Assembly (NCBI RefSeq): GCF_002843425.1
Contig: NZ_NKXO01000003.1
Coordinates: 45,059-109,058, forward strand
Reading direction: 5' to 3'
DNA length: 64,000 nt
Origin: Raineya orbicola
GTDB lineage: Bacteria > Bacteroidota > Bacteroidia > Cytophagales > Thermonemataceae
This document shows, in pieces, positions 26,372-35,322 of this stretch; the first letter of the stretch is position 1, and every line of letters begins with the position of its first letter. The notes under the pieces are model-generated. The model saw only the letters and a program-made list of their open reading frames with translations, was not told the DNA's origin and made no database searches. The position numbers were made by a program, and so were the translations under genes.

Positions 26372-26449
26372 TGGGGAGAAAGATGGGACTCGAACCCACG
26401 ACCCTCGGTGCCACAAACCGATGCTCTAACCGACTGAGCTACATTCTCC
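26372..26449 (-). tRNA. tRNA-His (anticodon GTG)
   Basis: The anticodon stem TCGGT/ACCGA holds the loop TTGTGGC. The extra G(-1) at 26449 pairs with discriminator C73 at 26375, the histidine identity mark. One T-T mismatch lies at pair 6-67 of the acceptor stem. CCA is encoded at 26372-26374. Confidence 0.93.
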
Positions 26450-26500
26450 GTTTTTGAGTGTGCAAAGATAGCTAAAAAAAGCAAGTCTGTCAAGAGTTTT

Positions 26501-27043
26501 TTAAGGATTTTTTTCAAGCCAAATGCTATCTTGCTCAAATCCTTGCTCTTTAAGTTGTACCTTTACGCGTTCACTTGCAAAGGTATGCACAGCCTTGCCT
26601 ACGTATTTCGCTTCAATAGGCAAATCGCGAGCATATTTTCTATCAATGAGAACCAGTAAATCTACTATGCTGGGTCTGCCGAAGGCAAGCAAGGCATCAA
26701 GAGCGGCTCTGATAGTTCTGCCCGTATAAAGCACATCGTCAATTAAAATCACTTTTTTGCCTTCAATCAAAAAATCAATTTTAGTGGTATTTGCCGAGAG
26801 TGGCTTTTCACGCTTGCGAAAATCATCTCTGAAAAAAGTAATATCCAAATAACCCAGTGGTATCTGCTTTTGTAAGGTTTTTTCCAAAGCAGAAGCTATG
26901 CGTTGAGCTACAAAAATACCTTTGGGCTGAACGCCTATCAGAACGCTCTCCTGAAAATCATTGTGATTTTCAATCAGTTCTTGGCAAAGGCGTTGCAAAA
27001 TGACCTCCAAAAGATTTTGAGGTATAATAACTTTGGCTTGCAT
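26501..27043 (-). CDS. pyrR: PyrR: pyrimidine regulator / uracil phosphoribosyltransferase
   Basis: The 180-residue type I phosphoribosyltransferase carries the PRPP loop VILIDDVLYTGRT at 98-110, the flexible-loop block ITFFRDDFRKRE at 68-79 and the PyrR-type segment LIGVQPKGIFVAQRI at 35-49. It makes UMP from uracil and PRPP, and in many bacteria also attenuates pyr operons. No pyr biosynthetic operon or PyrR-binding leader is visible beside it, so only the enzyme role is supported locally. It starts one base after the stop of the upstream DUF6089 gene, so the two are co-transcribed. Confidence 0.92.
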   Translation of the reverse strand: MQAKVIIPQNLLEVILQRLCQELIENHNDFQESVLIGVQPKGIFVAQRIASALEKTLQKQIPLGYLDITFFRDDFRKREKPLSANTTKIDFLIEGKKVILIDDVLYTGRTIRAALDALLAFGRPSIVDLLVLIDRKYARDLPIEAKYVGKAVHTFASERVKVQLKEQGFEQDSIWLEKNP

Positions 27044-27044
27044 A

Positions 27045-27767
27045 TCAGAGCAAAAATCTATTCAGACGACCTCTTTTTACTTTGTAAAGTGTAGGACAAT
27101 GCGAATTTTGAAATACATAGCTGATGCCCAAATTCAGAGCGAAATAAGTATCTTTATTATTAGAATTTCCCGAAAAAAGATTAGGACTTCGCCCCGAACG
27201 AACATACACATCATCTAAATAATCCGTAAAGGTTTTCCTTGCCCCAAATTCCATTGAAATATTCCAATTTTCATTAACCATAAATTTTGCCCCTACACCA
27301 AAAGGAATAGCCACCTGCAAAGGAGTATAAGGCGGAAGCGTGCCATCGGCAATATTCTGGACGCTCATATTAAAAGCCGCTACTCCCACAAAAATATAAG
27401 GAGTCCAAGGGCTACTATCAGTGAAATGTCCAAAATCATAAAAATTATATTGCCCCAAAAAAGCTATTTCAAAAATACGAGTTTTGAAAGAAAAATCTCT
27501 TTGCCGAGCAAGAGCATCGTTAGGGTTATCCCTATCACTTGCTTGAATATTGCCATTTGATACAGAAAGTTGTGTAGAGATAGCTCCATTCCAGTTTTGA
27601 CGAAACATCACCCCTGCCATTCCACCGGGCGAACGCCAACTAAATTTAGAAACCTCTCCTCTATAAAACATTCCTCCTGCAAAAGCCCCAATTTCAAATT
27701 TTTGAGCATTGAGTAGGTAATTTTGCAAAATTACGCAAGCTACAAACAAAGCTATTTTTTTTCGCAT
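27045..27767 (-). CDS. DUF6089-type outer-membrane beta-barrel
   Basis: The 240-residue protein has a signal peptide (about 1-22, ending LNAQ) and then alternating beta strands typical of an eight-stranded outer-membrane barrel. The DUF6089 marks are the opening EIGAFAGGMFYRGEVS, WTPYIFVGVAAFNM, a VAIPFGVGAKFMVNENWNISMEFGAR strand pair and FTDYLDDV. The start at 27767 (MRKKIA) is chosen because it begins the signal peptide. It is a paralogue of the neighbouring 27883-28887 protein; both end in a Cys-Pro followed by basic residues. The type IX secretion component PorG belongs to this broad family, so a secretion role is possible. Confidence 0.75.
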   Translation of the reverse strand: MRKKIALFVACVILQNYLLNAQKFEIGAFAGGMFYRGEVSKFSWRSPGGMAGVMFRQNWNGAISTQLSVSNGNIQASDRDNPNDALARQRDFSFKTRIFEIAFLGQYNFYDFGHFTDSSPWTPYIFVGVAAFNMSVQNIADGTLPPYTPLQVAIPFGVGAKFMVNENWNISMEFGARKTFTDYLDDVYVRSGRSPNLFSGNSNNKDTYFALNLGISYVFQNSHCPTLYKVKRGRLNRFLL

Positions 27768-27819
27768 TTTTCTATTCTTTAAGTCCTCAAATCTTTGCAA
27801 ATAAATCTAAAATCTTGCC

Positions 27820-27853
27820 AAAAAATAAATCCCTCACAATATTTTTGGAGGGA
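27820..27853 (-). terminator. Probable terminator between the two barrel genes
   Basis: Stem TCCCTC/GAGGGA (27830-27835 with 27848-27853). On the minus strand it is followed by ATTTATTTTTT. The stem is short, so confidence is moderate. Confidence 0.5.
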
Positions 27854-27882
27854 ATAAAGATTTTTCGTGTCTGATTAGTCTA

Positions 27883-28887
27883 TTACCTTCTTACTCTACG
27901 GAATTTGGGGCATCTTACACCTCTTTGTTCCATAAAGTATTGTACACGGAAAGTAGTAACGATGTAAATATCTCTGTCGCGAGGGTCTCCTCTTTGGTCG
28001 CCTGCTCTACCGAAACCATTTACGGTAGGTCTGCCAATTTCATCAACCCCATAACCATTAGTACCTTGCACCACAGGGTCAAAATCTCTATCGCGTCCTG
28101 TTATAGGGTCACGGGGTTCTACGGTTCTGTTCGCCATTACAGCAGATAGCGGATTGAAAGCGGCTAAATCTGCGGCACTGGCGTAATTTCCACTCACGTC
28201 ATCAAGATAATCTGTAAAAGTAAAGCGATAACCAATTTCAAAAGCAATATCCCAATTATCACTCAATTTGTATTTGATACCACCGCCAAAAGGAATTGCC
28301 ACGCTAAATAAAGAATAAGGTTTGCGGGCGTACTCAATAATAGAGCCGTCGGGGCGAGTAGCAGTAGACTGCAAACCTTGTCCTTCGGTGCGTAAAGGCT
28401 GTAAATCTACCCATCTGCCATCAGGTGTCATTCCTTTGGGATTGTGATAAAAACCTGCTATACCCGCAAAAGCATACGGACGCCACGTAGGTCTACGGAA
28501 AATGCCCCCGATAGTAGGTTTGAAGTCCCATTCCCCTGTGATACCTACTTCAAAAACATCATTTCTGAAATTTAGGTTGCGAATATAACGATAGCGGTGT
28601 CTTACATTACGAGGATCTGCTGTCTGAAAATCTGAGGAAAGCAAACGTATCCAAGCTATATCAAATTCTACGGCAAATTGTTCAGTGAACTGATAAGCTA
28701 CATCTATACTTGGGCTCAGACGTGTATAACGCAAATCTGTACTTATATCATTCGCTTTGGGTACAATATCACCAAAATAGTTTCCTACCCCCAGTCCCGC
28801 TCCAATAGACCAAGAATTCATTTTCATTTGAGCAAAAGCCCCACTTATCAAGCAAAAAGAAAATACAGATAAAAACAGCTTTTTCAT
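27883..28887 (-). CDS. DUF6089-type outer-membrane barrel, larger paralogue
   Basis: The 334-residue protein has a signal peptide ending GAFAQ (about residue 19) and barrel strands: SIGAGLGVGNYFGDIVP, RPYAFAGIAGFYHNPKG, VAIPFGGGIKYKLSDNWDIAFEIGYRFTFTDYLDDVSGNY. Near the C terminus a loop of about 60 residues rich in Asp, Arg and Gly interrupts the barrel, which closes with TFRVQYF and a CPKFRR tail. It shares the VAIPFG and FTDYLDDV blocks with the smaller neighbour, which points to duplication. PorG-like function in type IX secretion is possible but not proven. The promoter at 28917-28946 fits this start. Confidence 0.75.
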   Translation of the reverse strand: MKKLFLSVFSFCLISGAFAQMKMNSWSIGAGLGVGNYFGDIVPKANDISTDLRYTRLSPSIDVAYQFTEQFAVEFDIAWIRLLSSDFQTADPRNVRHRYRYIRNLNFRNDVFEVGITGEWDFKPTIGGIFRRPTWRPYAFAGIAGFYHNPKGMTPDGRWVDLQPLRTEGQGLQSTATRPDGSIIEYARKPYSLFSVAIPFGGGIKYKLSDNWDIAFEIGYRFTFTDYLDDVSGNYASAADLAAFNPLSAVMANRTVEPRDPITGRDRDFDPVVQGTNGYGVDEIGRPTVNGFGRAGDQRGDPRDRDIYIVTTFRVQYFMEQRGVRCPKFRRVRR

Positions 28888-28916
28888 ACGTGGCTATTTT
28901 TTGATGTTTTAATGCA

Positions 28917-28946
28917 CAAATATAAGAGAAGCCCGCAAACTTGCAA
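28917..28946 (-). promoter_or_regulatory. Promoter for the larger DUF6089 gene
   Basis: On the minus strand, TTG at 28944-28946 and TATATTTG at 28917-28924, spacer 19. Confidence 0.68.
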
Positions 28947-29051
28947 AAAAAAAATGCAAATATTTTTTGCTTTTTTTTGTTTTCAAGAAAGTTCTGTAAA
29001 AAACTTTTGCGTTTTTGTAAAAAATTATCAATTTTGGTACAATAATTATTG

Positions 29052-29059
29052 TATTTTTG
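29052..29059 (+). promoter_or_regulatory. -7 element upstream of the CsgG-like gene
   Basis: An exact TAnnTTTG (TATTTTTG) lies 20 bases before the ATG at 29080. A well-placed TTG is not evident. It supports the start at 29080 over an in-frame ATG at 28912. Confidence 0.5.
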
Positions 29060-29079
29060 CTGAAAACAACCTTAAATGT

Positions 29080-30441
29080 ATGAAAAAGTTTTACTTTATT
29101 CTCATTGCTATCTCTGCCTTTTTGTATGCTTGCTCAGGGGCGAAAAGCTACTACAAAAAAGGGCTAAAGTTGGAGCAAGCTAATATGTATGATGAAGCCT
29201 CACAAATGTACTTGCAATCTTTGGCACGTAATCCCAACTATATTGATTCTAAAATAGCTCTCAAAAAAACAGGACAAATTGTTTTTGATAATCGTTTAGG
29301 GGACGTTTTTAAGGCTCATAATGCTGAAAACCACAAGGCGGCTGTATATTCTTATCTCAAAGCTCAAGAGTTTGCCGAACAAGTTCGTGTGTATAATATT
29401 GAACTTTCTACTCCTCCTCAATACGAACAATATTTTGAAAAATCCAAAGCTAAATATTTAGATGCCCTCTACAAGCAAGCTACTGACTTACTTGCCGTAG
29501 AAAATTTTGAAGCCGCTGACCCCATTTTAGCCGAAATCAAAAAGTTAGACCCTAATTACAAAGATGTAAAATCGCTTAAACGTACTTCTGCCAACGAACC
29601 ACTTTACAGAAATGGTCTTGCCGAAATGCAAGCCAAAAACTATAAGCAAGCCTACTATTACTTTGACCAAATCTATCAGAATGATAAATCTTACAAAGAT
29701 GCTACCGCTTTGCGTGAAAAAGCTCGCAAAGAAGCCGCTATTACGGTTTCGGTACTACCATTTCAGAACTATACGCGTTACAATGGTGTAGAAAGGACTA
29801 TTCAAGGAAATGTAGTAGCTTCTATTTTAGCTCTCAAAAGCCCTTTTATTGATTTGGTAGATAGAGAAAACCTACAAACCATTCTTGATGAGCAAAAATT
29901 CGGTCTTTCGGGCAATGTAGATGAAGCTACCGCCGCCAAAGTAGGTAATTTGTTGGGAGTAAAAGCCGTTTTGATTGGTAAAGTAACCAACTTTACAGAG
30001 AACACAGGCAGGTTGCGTAGTGAAGAAAAAATTGCCTATGAAAGCTACCAAGCCAAAGAATGGAATTCTACAACGAACCAATATCAAAATGTTACCAAAT
30101 ACCGCCGTACTTCTTACAGAGAATATTACAACGATAAAGACATTAACATTACTTTTGAGTACCAACTTATCTCTTCTGAAACAGGACGTATTTTAGCTTC
30201 CAACGTAGTGAATAAAACACTTAAAGATGAAGTTCGTTATGGTACTTATCAAGGTGATACCCGCAATCTTTTTCCCGGTGATGCTAATGGTGTTTTTTGG
30301 GGGAATAGCGAAAAAAATCGTTTTGATAGGCTCTTTCAGGCTCGTCGTGAACTAAAACCTACTAGCGAACTTACACAAAACCTTTACAGGTTCATTGCCG
30401 ATGAGGTTTCGGCTGATGTGTATAGAGCTATCGGAAAATAA
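29080..30441 (+). CDS. Lipoprotein with TPR-like repeats and CsgG-like domain
   Basis: The 453-residue protein has the lipobox FLYAC with the cysteine at about 19, helical TPR-like repeats (about 22-210; YYKKGLKLEQANMYDEASQMYLQSL is typical) and a CsgG-like domain (about 220-450). The last begins VSVLPFQNYTRYNGVE and contains LVDRENLQTILDEQKFG and a VKAVLIGKVTNF strand. CsgG relatives form outer-membrane pores or periplasmic assemblies. The next gene, 32 bases on, encodes an LPP20-like protein, a pairing common in Bacteroidota and in FlgO/FlgP-type systems. In-frame codons back to 28912 were rejected because they hide the lipobox and overlap the divergent promoter. Confidence 0.78.
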   Translation: MKKFYFILIAISAFLYACSGAKSYYKKGLKLEQANMYDEASQMYLQSLARNPNYIDSKIALKKTGQIVFDNRLGDVFKAHNAENHKAAVYSYLKAQEFAEQVRVYNIELSTPPQYEQYFEKSKAKYLDALYKQATDLLAVENFEAADPILAEIKKLDPNYKDVKSLKRTSANEPLYRNGLAEMQAKNYKQAYYYFDQIYQNDKSYKDATALREKARKEAAITVSVLPFQNYTRYNGVERTIQGNVVASILALKSPFIDLVDRENLQTILDEQKFGLSGNVDEATAAKVGNLLGVKAVLIGKVTNFTENTGRLRSEEKIAYESYQAKEWNSTTNQYQNVTKYRRTSYREYYNDKDINITFEYQLISSETGRILASNVVNKTLKDEVRYGTYQGDTRNLFPGDANGVFWGNSEKNRFDRLFQARRELKPTSELTQNLYRFIADEVSADVYRAIGK

Positions 30442-30473
30442 ACTATCAAACAATAATTTTAGCAAATATAACT

Positions 30474-31853
30474 ATGTCCTCCGCTCATAAACATCTTATT
30501 TTAATGCTTTTTTTAAGCCTTTGGGCTTGTACGGCTCAATCGCAAAAGCGTAAAAACAAACAAAATACTAAAATTGAAACCAAACCTAAGCCTGAATGGG
30601 TAATTGCCAAGCCTATTTCTTCGCAATACTACATAGGGATAGGTTATAGCTCTACTCGCTTGCCTAATTATCAGCAGTCAGCGAAAAATAATGCTTTCGA
30701 AGATTTGCTTTCGGAAATTAAAGTAAATATTTCCAGCACCTCGGTACTTTATCAGATGGATAAGAAAAATAGCTTTCGTGATGAGTATGAGTCGGTTATC
30801 AAAAGCACGGTTCGCAATGAAATTGAGGACTACGAGCTTGTAGATACTTACGAAAATCCGCAAGAAGCAGGCTATTGGGTATATTACCGACTTTCCAAAA
30901 GTAAATATGCCGAACAAAAACGCCGAAAACAACAAAATGCCCTATCAGTAGCTACTGATTTCTTCCAAAAAGCAGAAGAAAGCGAAAAAACAGGACAAAC
31001 CGCCACCGCCATTGACTTTTACGCCAAAACTATTCTGGCTCTCAAAGATTATTGGGGCGAAAATCTCCAAGCCGATTTACAGGGACGTTCTCTAATGCTT
31101 TCAAATGAGAGCTACACGCGTATTCAGCAAATTTTAGACAATATTCTTATAGAAACACCATCAGCAACTATTCAGCTCAAAAAGCAAACTACACAAACCC
31201 CTTCGGTAAGTTTCAAAATCACTTACAAAAACACCCCTCAACGCAGTATGCCTGTACTGGCTCAATACGCCAAACAGAAACAAAGCTATAATAGTACAGA
31301 AAAAGGTGAAATCAGCGTGCTTTTAGAAAAATTAGAAGGTTTGCGAAATAGCTTTCGTTTAGATGTTTCTTTGGAACTTGCCAAAATCATTAGTGGCAAC
31401 AGCGAGGATAAATTCTATAAATTTCTGCTTGAAAGTTTTCGCTCTCCTTCGCAAAGTGTAACTATCCATTTAGCAAAACCTACGCTCTTTATCAGAAGCG
31501 AAGAGAAAAATTTAGGCAATTTACAAAAAACCGCTCTACTTGCCAATCAGCTCAAAAATGCACTCACCAAACGTGGTTACGTGTTTGTGAGCAGTGCCGA
31601 AAAAGCTGAGGTCATTTTAGAACTTGAAGCCGATACCCGACAAGGTACTGAGAATGGCGGAATTTATTTTTCTTTTCTTTCAATGAATTTAAGAGCCTTT
31701 GATAACCTCACAAAAGAAGAAATTTACAATCAGACTTTGCCCGAAATCAAAGGCGGACATACATCTTTTGATAGAGCAGGCATTGATGCTTATCAAAAAG
31801 CCTCTAAAAGTATTGATAGTGAAATAGCAAGCAAATTAGCAGAAGTTTTGTGA
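30474..31853 (+). CDS. LPP20-like secreted protein
   Basis: The 459-residue protein has an N-terminal hydrophobic segment with a possible lipobox (SLWAC, Cys about 19). An LPP20-type domain (about 38-150) contains KPEWVIAKPISSQYYIGIGYSS, NAFEDLLSEIKVNISS and GYWVYYRLSKSKYAEQKRRKQ. A helical repeat region and a beta-rich C-terminal half follow. LPP20 proteins are often encoded next to CsgG-like lipoproteins, as here. Ten bases separate its stop from that of the convergent HARE-HTH gene, with no hairpin between. Confidence 0.7.
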   Translation: MSSAHKHLILMLFLSLWACTAQSQKRKNKQNTKIETKPKPEWVIAKPISSQYYIGIGYSSTRLPNYQQSAKNNAFEDLLSEIKVNISSTSVLYQMDKKNSFRDEYESVIKSTVRNEIEDYELVDTYENPQEAGYWVYYRLSKSKYAEQKRRKQQNALSVATDFFQKAEESEKTGQTATAIDFYAKTILALKDYWGENLQADLQGRSLMLSNESYTRIQQILDNILIETPSATIQLKKQTTQTPSVSFKITYKNTPQRSMPVLAQYAKQKQSYNSTEKGEISVLLEKLEGLRNSFRLDVSLELAKIISGNSEDKFYKFLLESFRSPSQSVTIHLAKPTLFIRSEEKNLGNLQKTALLANQLKNALTKRGYVFVSSAEKAEVILELEADTRQGTENGGIYFSFLSMNLRAFDNLTKEEIYNQTLPEIKGGHTSFDRAGIDAYQKASKSIDSEIASKLAEVL

Positions 31854-31863
31854 GAAAGAGTTT

Positions 31864-32814
31864 TCATTTTACAAATCCTTTTTCTTTCAAGTATTCAGCA
31901 AACTCGTTATCGCTCAAAACTTTGTCATATTTGCTATTTACTTTTTTAATTTTGTTGTCGTCAATAACATTTTGTAAGAAATCGGCAAAGTCTTTGTTTT
32001 CGCTTGCTAATCTATCCATTGCATCAATATCTAATTGTTTTCTATAAGTAGCGGGTACAATAATCTGACTTTCTTCAATATTTTCAGCTTCAAGTTTTAT
32101 CAATCCAATCCCAAAAGAATTAGCTAATCGTCTTACTTCCTCTATCACTTCTTCATCTATTTTTAGTGTTACTAAATATCCTTCATTTGCCCAACTGGAA
32201 TTAGATACCGCCTGAAAGTAATACTCTCGCAAATTTGAAATATCTATCTTTATTTTAACCTCAAAGGAAAAAAGTTTCATTGAAGTAATAGAGAAGTCGT
32301 TTTGAAAATCAATGATTACTTTTTCATATTCTCTGATTTGGTCGTTAAATGAAAAATAAACGCCTACTAAATCAGGGTGTATCCATTTGTTGTAGCCCTT
32401 TTTAGCTTTAACAGAGACTTCGTGAAATATTGTTTTGAGCTTTGCCCCTCTGAAATGATAGTAGCTATCAGCAAATTTTACTAGCAAAGGATGTAAATCT
32501 CTTTCAGTATATTTTTCAGGTTTTGACGTGATAGACGCATTTTCAGCAGACACATTTGGCGTAATGTTTTTTAGGCTAAACTTGGTTGGTCTTTTCCCAA
32601 CAGGCTCAAACTTACTTTGCGGATTATCACGGACATCTACATAAAGTCTTGCTCCAAGTGATGCCCAAGGAGTTTTACCTTTGGAAGAAATTTTTTGGTC
32701 AAGTCCAAGCTCTACAGCTTTTTCCCAAATCTCATTTGGGGTTAGTGGCTGTTGCACTTTTTTTATTACGTATTCTGCCAACTCCAAAAAATTCATATCA
32801 GCCAATTTTTTCAA
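31864..32814 (-). CDS. HARE-HTH protein with a PD-(D/E)XK-like region
   Basis: The N-terminal 80 residues match the HARE-HTH winged-helix domain found in restriction enzymes, RNA polymerase delta and ASXL proteins: FLELAEYVIKKVQQPLTPNEIW, GKTPWASLGARLYVDVRD, KFEPVG. The following part (about 100-245) shows the spacing of a PD-(D/E)XK nuclease: P147-D148 in IHPDLVGV, E185-x-K187 in FSFEVKIK, and then YFQAVSNSSWANEGYLVT at 199-216, a typical Q-x(n)-A helix and strand. The fold assignment is mine from pattern, not from a search. No methyltransferase is adjacent. The start overlaps the serS stop by 17 bases; an alternative ATG at 32796 would begin one base after it. Translational coupling to serS is therefore likely. 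Confidence 0.62.
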   Translation of the reverse strand: MKKLADMNFLELAEYVIKKVQQPLTPNEIWEKAVELGLDQKISSKGKTPWASLGARLYVDVRDNPQSKFEPVGKRPTKFSLKNITPNVSAENASITSKPEKYTERDLHPLLVKFADSYYHFRGAKLKTIFHEVSVKAKKGYNKWIHPDLVGVYFSFNDQIREYEKVIIDFQNDFSITSMKLFSFEVKIKIDISNLREYYFQAVSNSSWANEGYLVTLKIDEEVIEEVRRLANSFGIGLIKLEAENIEESQIIVPATYRKQLDIDAMDRLASENKDFADFLQNVIDDNKIKKVNSKYDKVLSDNEFAEYLKEKGFVK

Positions 32815-34072
32815 ACCCCGTATAAGGTCGTAAAACTTTGGGAATTCGTATGCCTTCGGTAGTTTGATTGTTTTCCAGCATTGCCGCTACAATTCTTGGC
32901 AAAGCCAAAGCACTGCCATTGAGTGTGTGCAAGAGTTGAACTTTTTTATTTTCATCTCTGAAACGCAGTTTCAATCTATTTGCCTGATAGCTTTCAAAAT
33001 TACTAACTGAACTTACTTCAAGCCACTTTTTCTGTGCCGCTGAATATACTTCCATATCATACGTAAGAGCCGAAGTGAAACTCATATCACCGCCACAAAG
33101 TTTCACTACTCGGTAAGGCAATTCTAATTTTTCTAAAAGTCCTTGCACATACAAACGCATTTCCTCTAATGCCTCATAAGATTTTTCAGGGTGTTGAATT
33201 TGTACAATTTCCACTTTATCAAACTGATGCAGACGATTCAGCCCTCTTACATCTGCCCCCCAACTGCCCGCCTCACGCCGAAAACAAGGTGTGTAACCTA
33301 CATTTCTGATAGGCAAATCTTTTAGTTCTAAAATCACATCTCGGTAAATATTCGTGATAGGCACTTCGGCAGTAGGAATAAGATACAATTCATCAGCCCC
33401 CACATAATACATTTGTCCGTCTTTATCGGGCAATTGTCCTGTTCCAAACCCCGAGTCTTTATTCACTAAAATAGGCGGTTGAACCTCATAATAGCCTGCT
33501 TTTTCGGCTTCATCAAGGAAAAAGTTTATCAAGGCACGTTGTAGCTTTGCTCCTTTGCCTTTGTAAAAGGGAAATCCTGCCCCTGTAACTTTATTACCAA
33601 GTTCAAAATCAATGATATTGTATTTTACTATGAGTTCCCAATGAGGTAAGGCATTTTCGGGTAAATTGGGTATTTCGCCGTGCTGATGTACTACTACATT
33701 TTCTTCGGCTGTTTTTCCTTCGGGAACTTGCTCGCTGGGAATGTTGGGAATAGTTACTAAAATCTGCCGTAATTGTTCCTCTAATTCATTTACCTTATCC
33801 ACTAATTTTTTAGCTTCTTCGGAAAGGTTTTTGGCTTGTATTTTGGTTTGTTCGGCTTCTGCTGTTTTGCCTTCTTTCATCAAAACACCAATCTGTTTGG
33901 AAAGCCGATTAGATTCTGCGAGTGTATCATCTTGTTCCTTTTGGGCTTGCCTTCTTTGAGTGTCTATTTCCAGTACTTGTGTTATGATATTTTCTGCATT
34001 CGCAAAGTGCTTTTTACGCAAACCCGCAATAACTTTTTCAGTATTTTCACGAATAACACTAATCTGCAACAT
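32798..34072 (-). CDS. serS: Seryl-tRNA synthetase
   Basis: The 424-residue class II synthetase charges tRNA-Ser. An N-terminal coiled-coil arm (about 30-100) grips the tRNA. The catalytic domain has motif 2 at TPCFRREAGSWGADVRGLNRLHQFDKVE and motif 3 near LNGSALALPRIVAAMLENNQTTEGIRIPKVLRPY. The length is normal. A -7-like TAGCTTTG lies on the minus strand at 34091-34098 upstream. The downstream HARE-HTH gene overlaps its end. Confidence 0.97.
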   Translation of the reverse strand: MLQISVIRENTEKVIAGLRKKHFANAENIITQVLEIDTQRRQAQKEQDDTLAESNRLSKQIGVLMKEGKTAEAEQTKIQAKNLSEEAKKLVDKVNELEEQLRQILVTIPNIPSEQVPEGKTAEENVVVHQHGEIPNLPENALPHWELIVKYNIIDFELGNKVTGAGFPFYKGKGAKLQRALINFFLDEAEKAGYYEVQPPILVNKDSGFGTGQLPDKDGQMYYVGADELYLIPTAEVPITNIYRDVILELKDLPIRNVGYTPCFRREAGSWGADVRGLNRLHQFDKVEIVQIQHPEKSYEALEEMRLYVQGLLEKLELPYRVVKLCGGDMSFTSALTYDMEVYSAAQKKWLEVSSVSNFESYQANRLKLRFRDENKKVQLLHTLNGSALALPRIVAAMLENNQTTEGIRIPKVLRPYTGFEKIG

Positions 34073-34197
34073 AGCTTAAAATTTTAGGTGCAAAGCTAAA
34101 AAAAATCTTGAAAAACAACGTTTTTTCTGTAAAATCTTTATTTTTGTAACATTCAAAACTTTTGAAGTTTTAATTTCTTGAAACCTAAAATATCTGT

Positions 34198-35313
34198 ATG
34201 AGTTTTCGGACACAATTCACGATTTTGCTTATCATTTTATTTGTTTTAGTAGGGGGCGATGTGATTTATGTTGCTCTTTACAATGAAATCAATTTGTTTT
34301 TTGAAATTTCTTTGCTCTTGGTTACACTTATTGTAATCGGTGTTTTGGCTTATGTAGTAGAACAAAAGGTTTTTAACACCTTTAATGATATGCGTTTAAT
34401 TTCTGAACAGCTTTTAGCAGGAGAAGTCTTGCAAGAAGAGGAAGTAGAAAAGGCTATTCCTGAACAAAAACCAGCTTTACTCACTTTACAAAGGCTTTCC
34501 TTGGAAATTCAAGAGGCTTTGCAATTTATTAGAAAAATTGGTGAAAGAGATTTTTCTATGCAATTGGAATACCTAAACCCACAAGAAGGTTTAGGAAAAT
34601 CACTCATTGAAATGCGTCAGCAGTTGCAACAAATATCGGAGGAGGAAGTTAATAGAAATTGGACGGTAACAGGAATTACAAAATTTTCAGATTTATTGCG
34701 AGATAATCAAAATGCTGAATTAAGCGAAATTGGTTATCTTTTTATCCGAGATTTAGTCAATCACGTAGGAGCTAATCAGGGGGCAGTGTATATCATCAAT
34801 CGTGAAGCGAATCCTCGTCCTGTAGTAGAATGTGTCGCCGCTTATGCGTACTCGCGTAGAAAGTTCTTACAAAAAACCTTTGAAATGCAAGAAGGACTTG
34901 TGGGCAGATGTATTATGGATAATGAAGTCATTTACATTGACGATATACCTGAAAACTATATTCAAATTACTTCGGGTTTGGGAGAAGCTCTGCCACGCTC
35001 CATTATTCTTGCACCCATACGTGTAAATGAAGTAATTTATGGCGTAGTAGAGCTTGCTTCAATGAAAAAATTTGCCAAACACGAAATAGATTTTGTCAGA
35101 GAGGTAAGCGAAGACTTGGGTAGTACCGTAGCCAATGCCCAAATCAACAAACAAACTCGCGACCTACTTGCCAGTACTAAACAAATCCGTCAGGAACTTG
35201 AAAAAAAGGAAAAAATGCTACAAGAACTTCAAAACAGGTTGAAAACTTTGGAAACTGACCTTCGTACCAAAAATGCAGAAATTAACTCGCTGAAAAAATC
35301 TTTGAATGCATAA
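34198..35313 (+). CDS. Membrane-anchored GAF protein with coiled-coil tail
   Basis: The 371-residue protein has two N-terminal membrane segments (about 5-23 and 30-52), a helical linker (55-165), a GAF domain (about 170-315) and a long coiled coil to the C terminus. The GAF block MQEGLVGRC, then IPENYIQITSGLGEALPR, closely matches the GAF domains of 2997-3824 and of the phosphatase at 3851-7525. It may be a sensor of the same signal family. The following MORN gene starts 9 bases after the stop, so they form an operon. A -7-like TATTTTTG at 34139-34146 lies upstream. Confidence 0.74.
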   Translation: MSFRTQFTILLIILFVLVGGDVIYVALYNEINLFFEISLLLVTLIVIGVLAYVVEQKVFNTFNDMRLISEQLLAGEVLQEEEVEKAIPEQKPALLTLQRLSLEIQEALQFIRKIGERDFSMQLEYLNPQEGLGKSLIEMRQQLQQISEEEVNRNWTVTGITKFSDLLRDNQNAELSEIGYLFIRDLVNHVGANQGAVYIINREANPRPVVECVAAYAYSRRKFLQKTFEMQEGLVGRCIMDNEVIYIDDIPENYIQITSGLGEALPRSIILAPIRVNEVIYGVVELASMKKFAKHEIDFVREVSEDLGSTVANAQINKQTRDLLASTKQIRQELEKKEKMLQELQNRLKTLETDLRTKNAEINSLKKSLNA

Positions 35314-35322
35314 TTTTTTTAT

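Noticed and set aside
26344..26538. Reading frame of 64 codons on the minus strand
   Set aside because: It covers tRNA-His and the pyrR end and has no protein-like features.
28912..29079. In-frame extension of the CsgG-like lipoprotein
   Set aside because: It would place 56 residues before the lipobox signal and overlaps the divergent promoter at 28917-28946.
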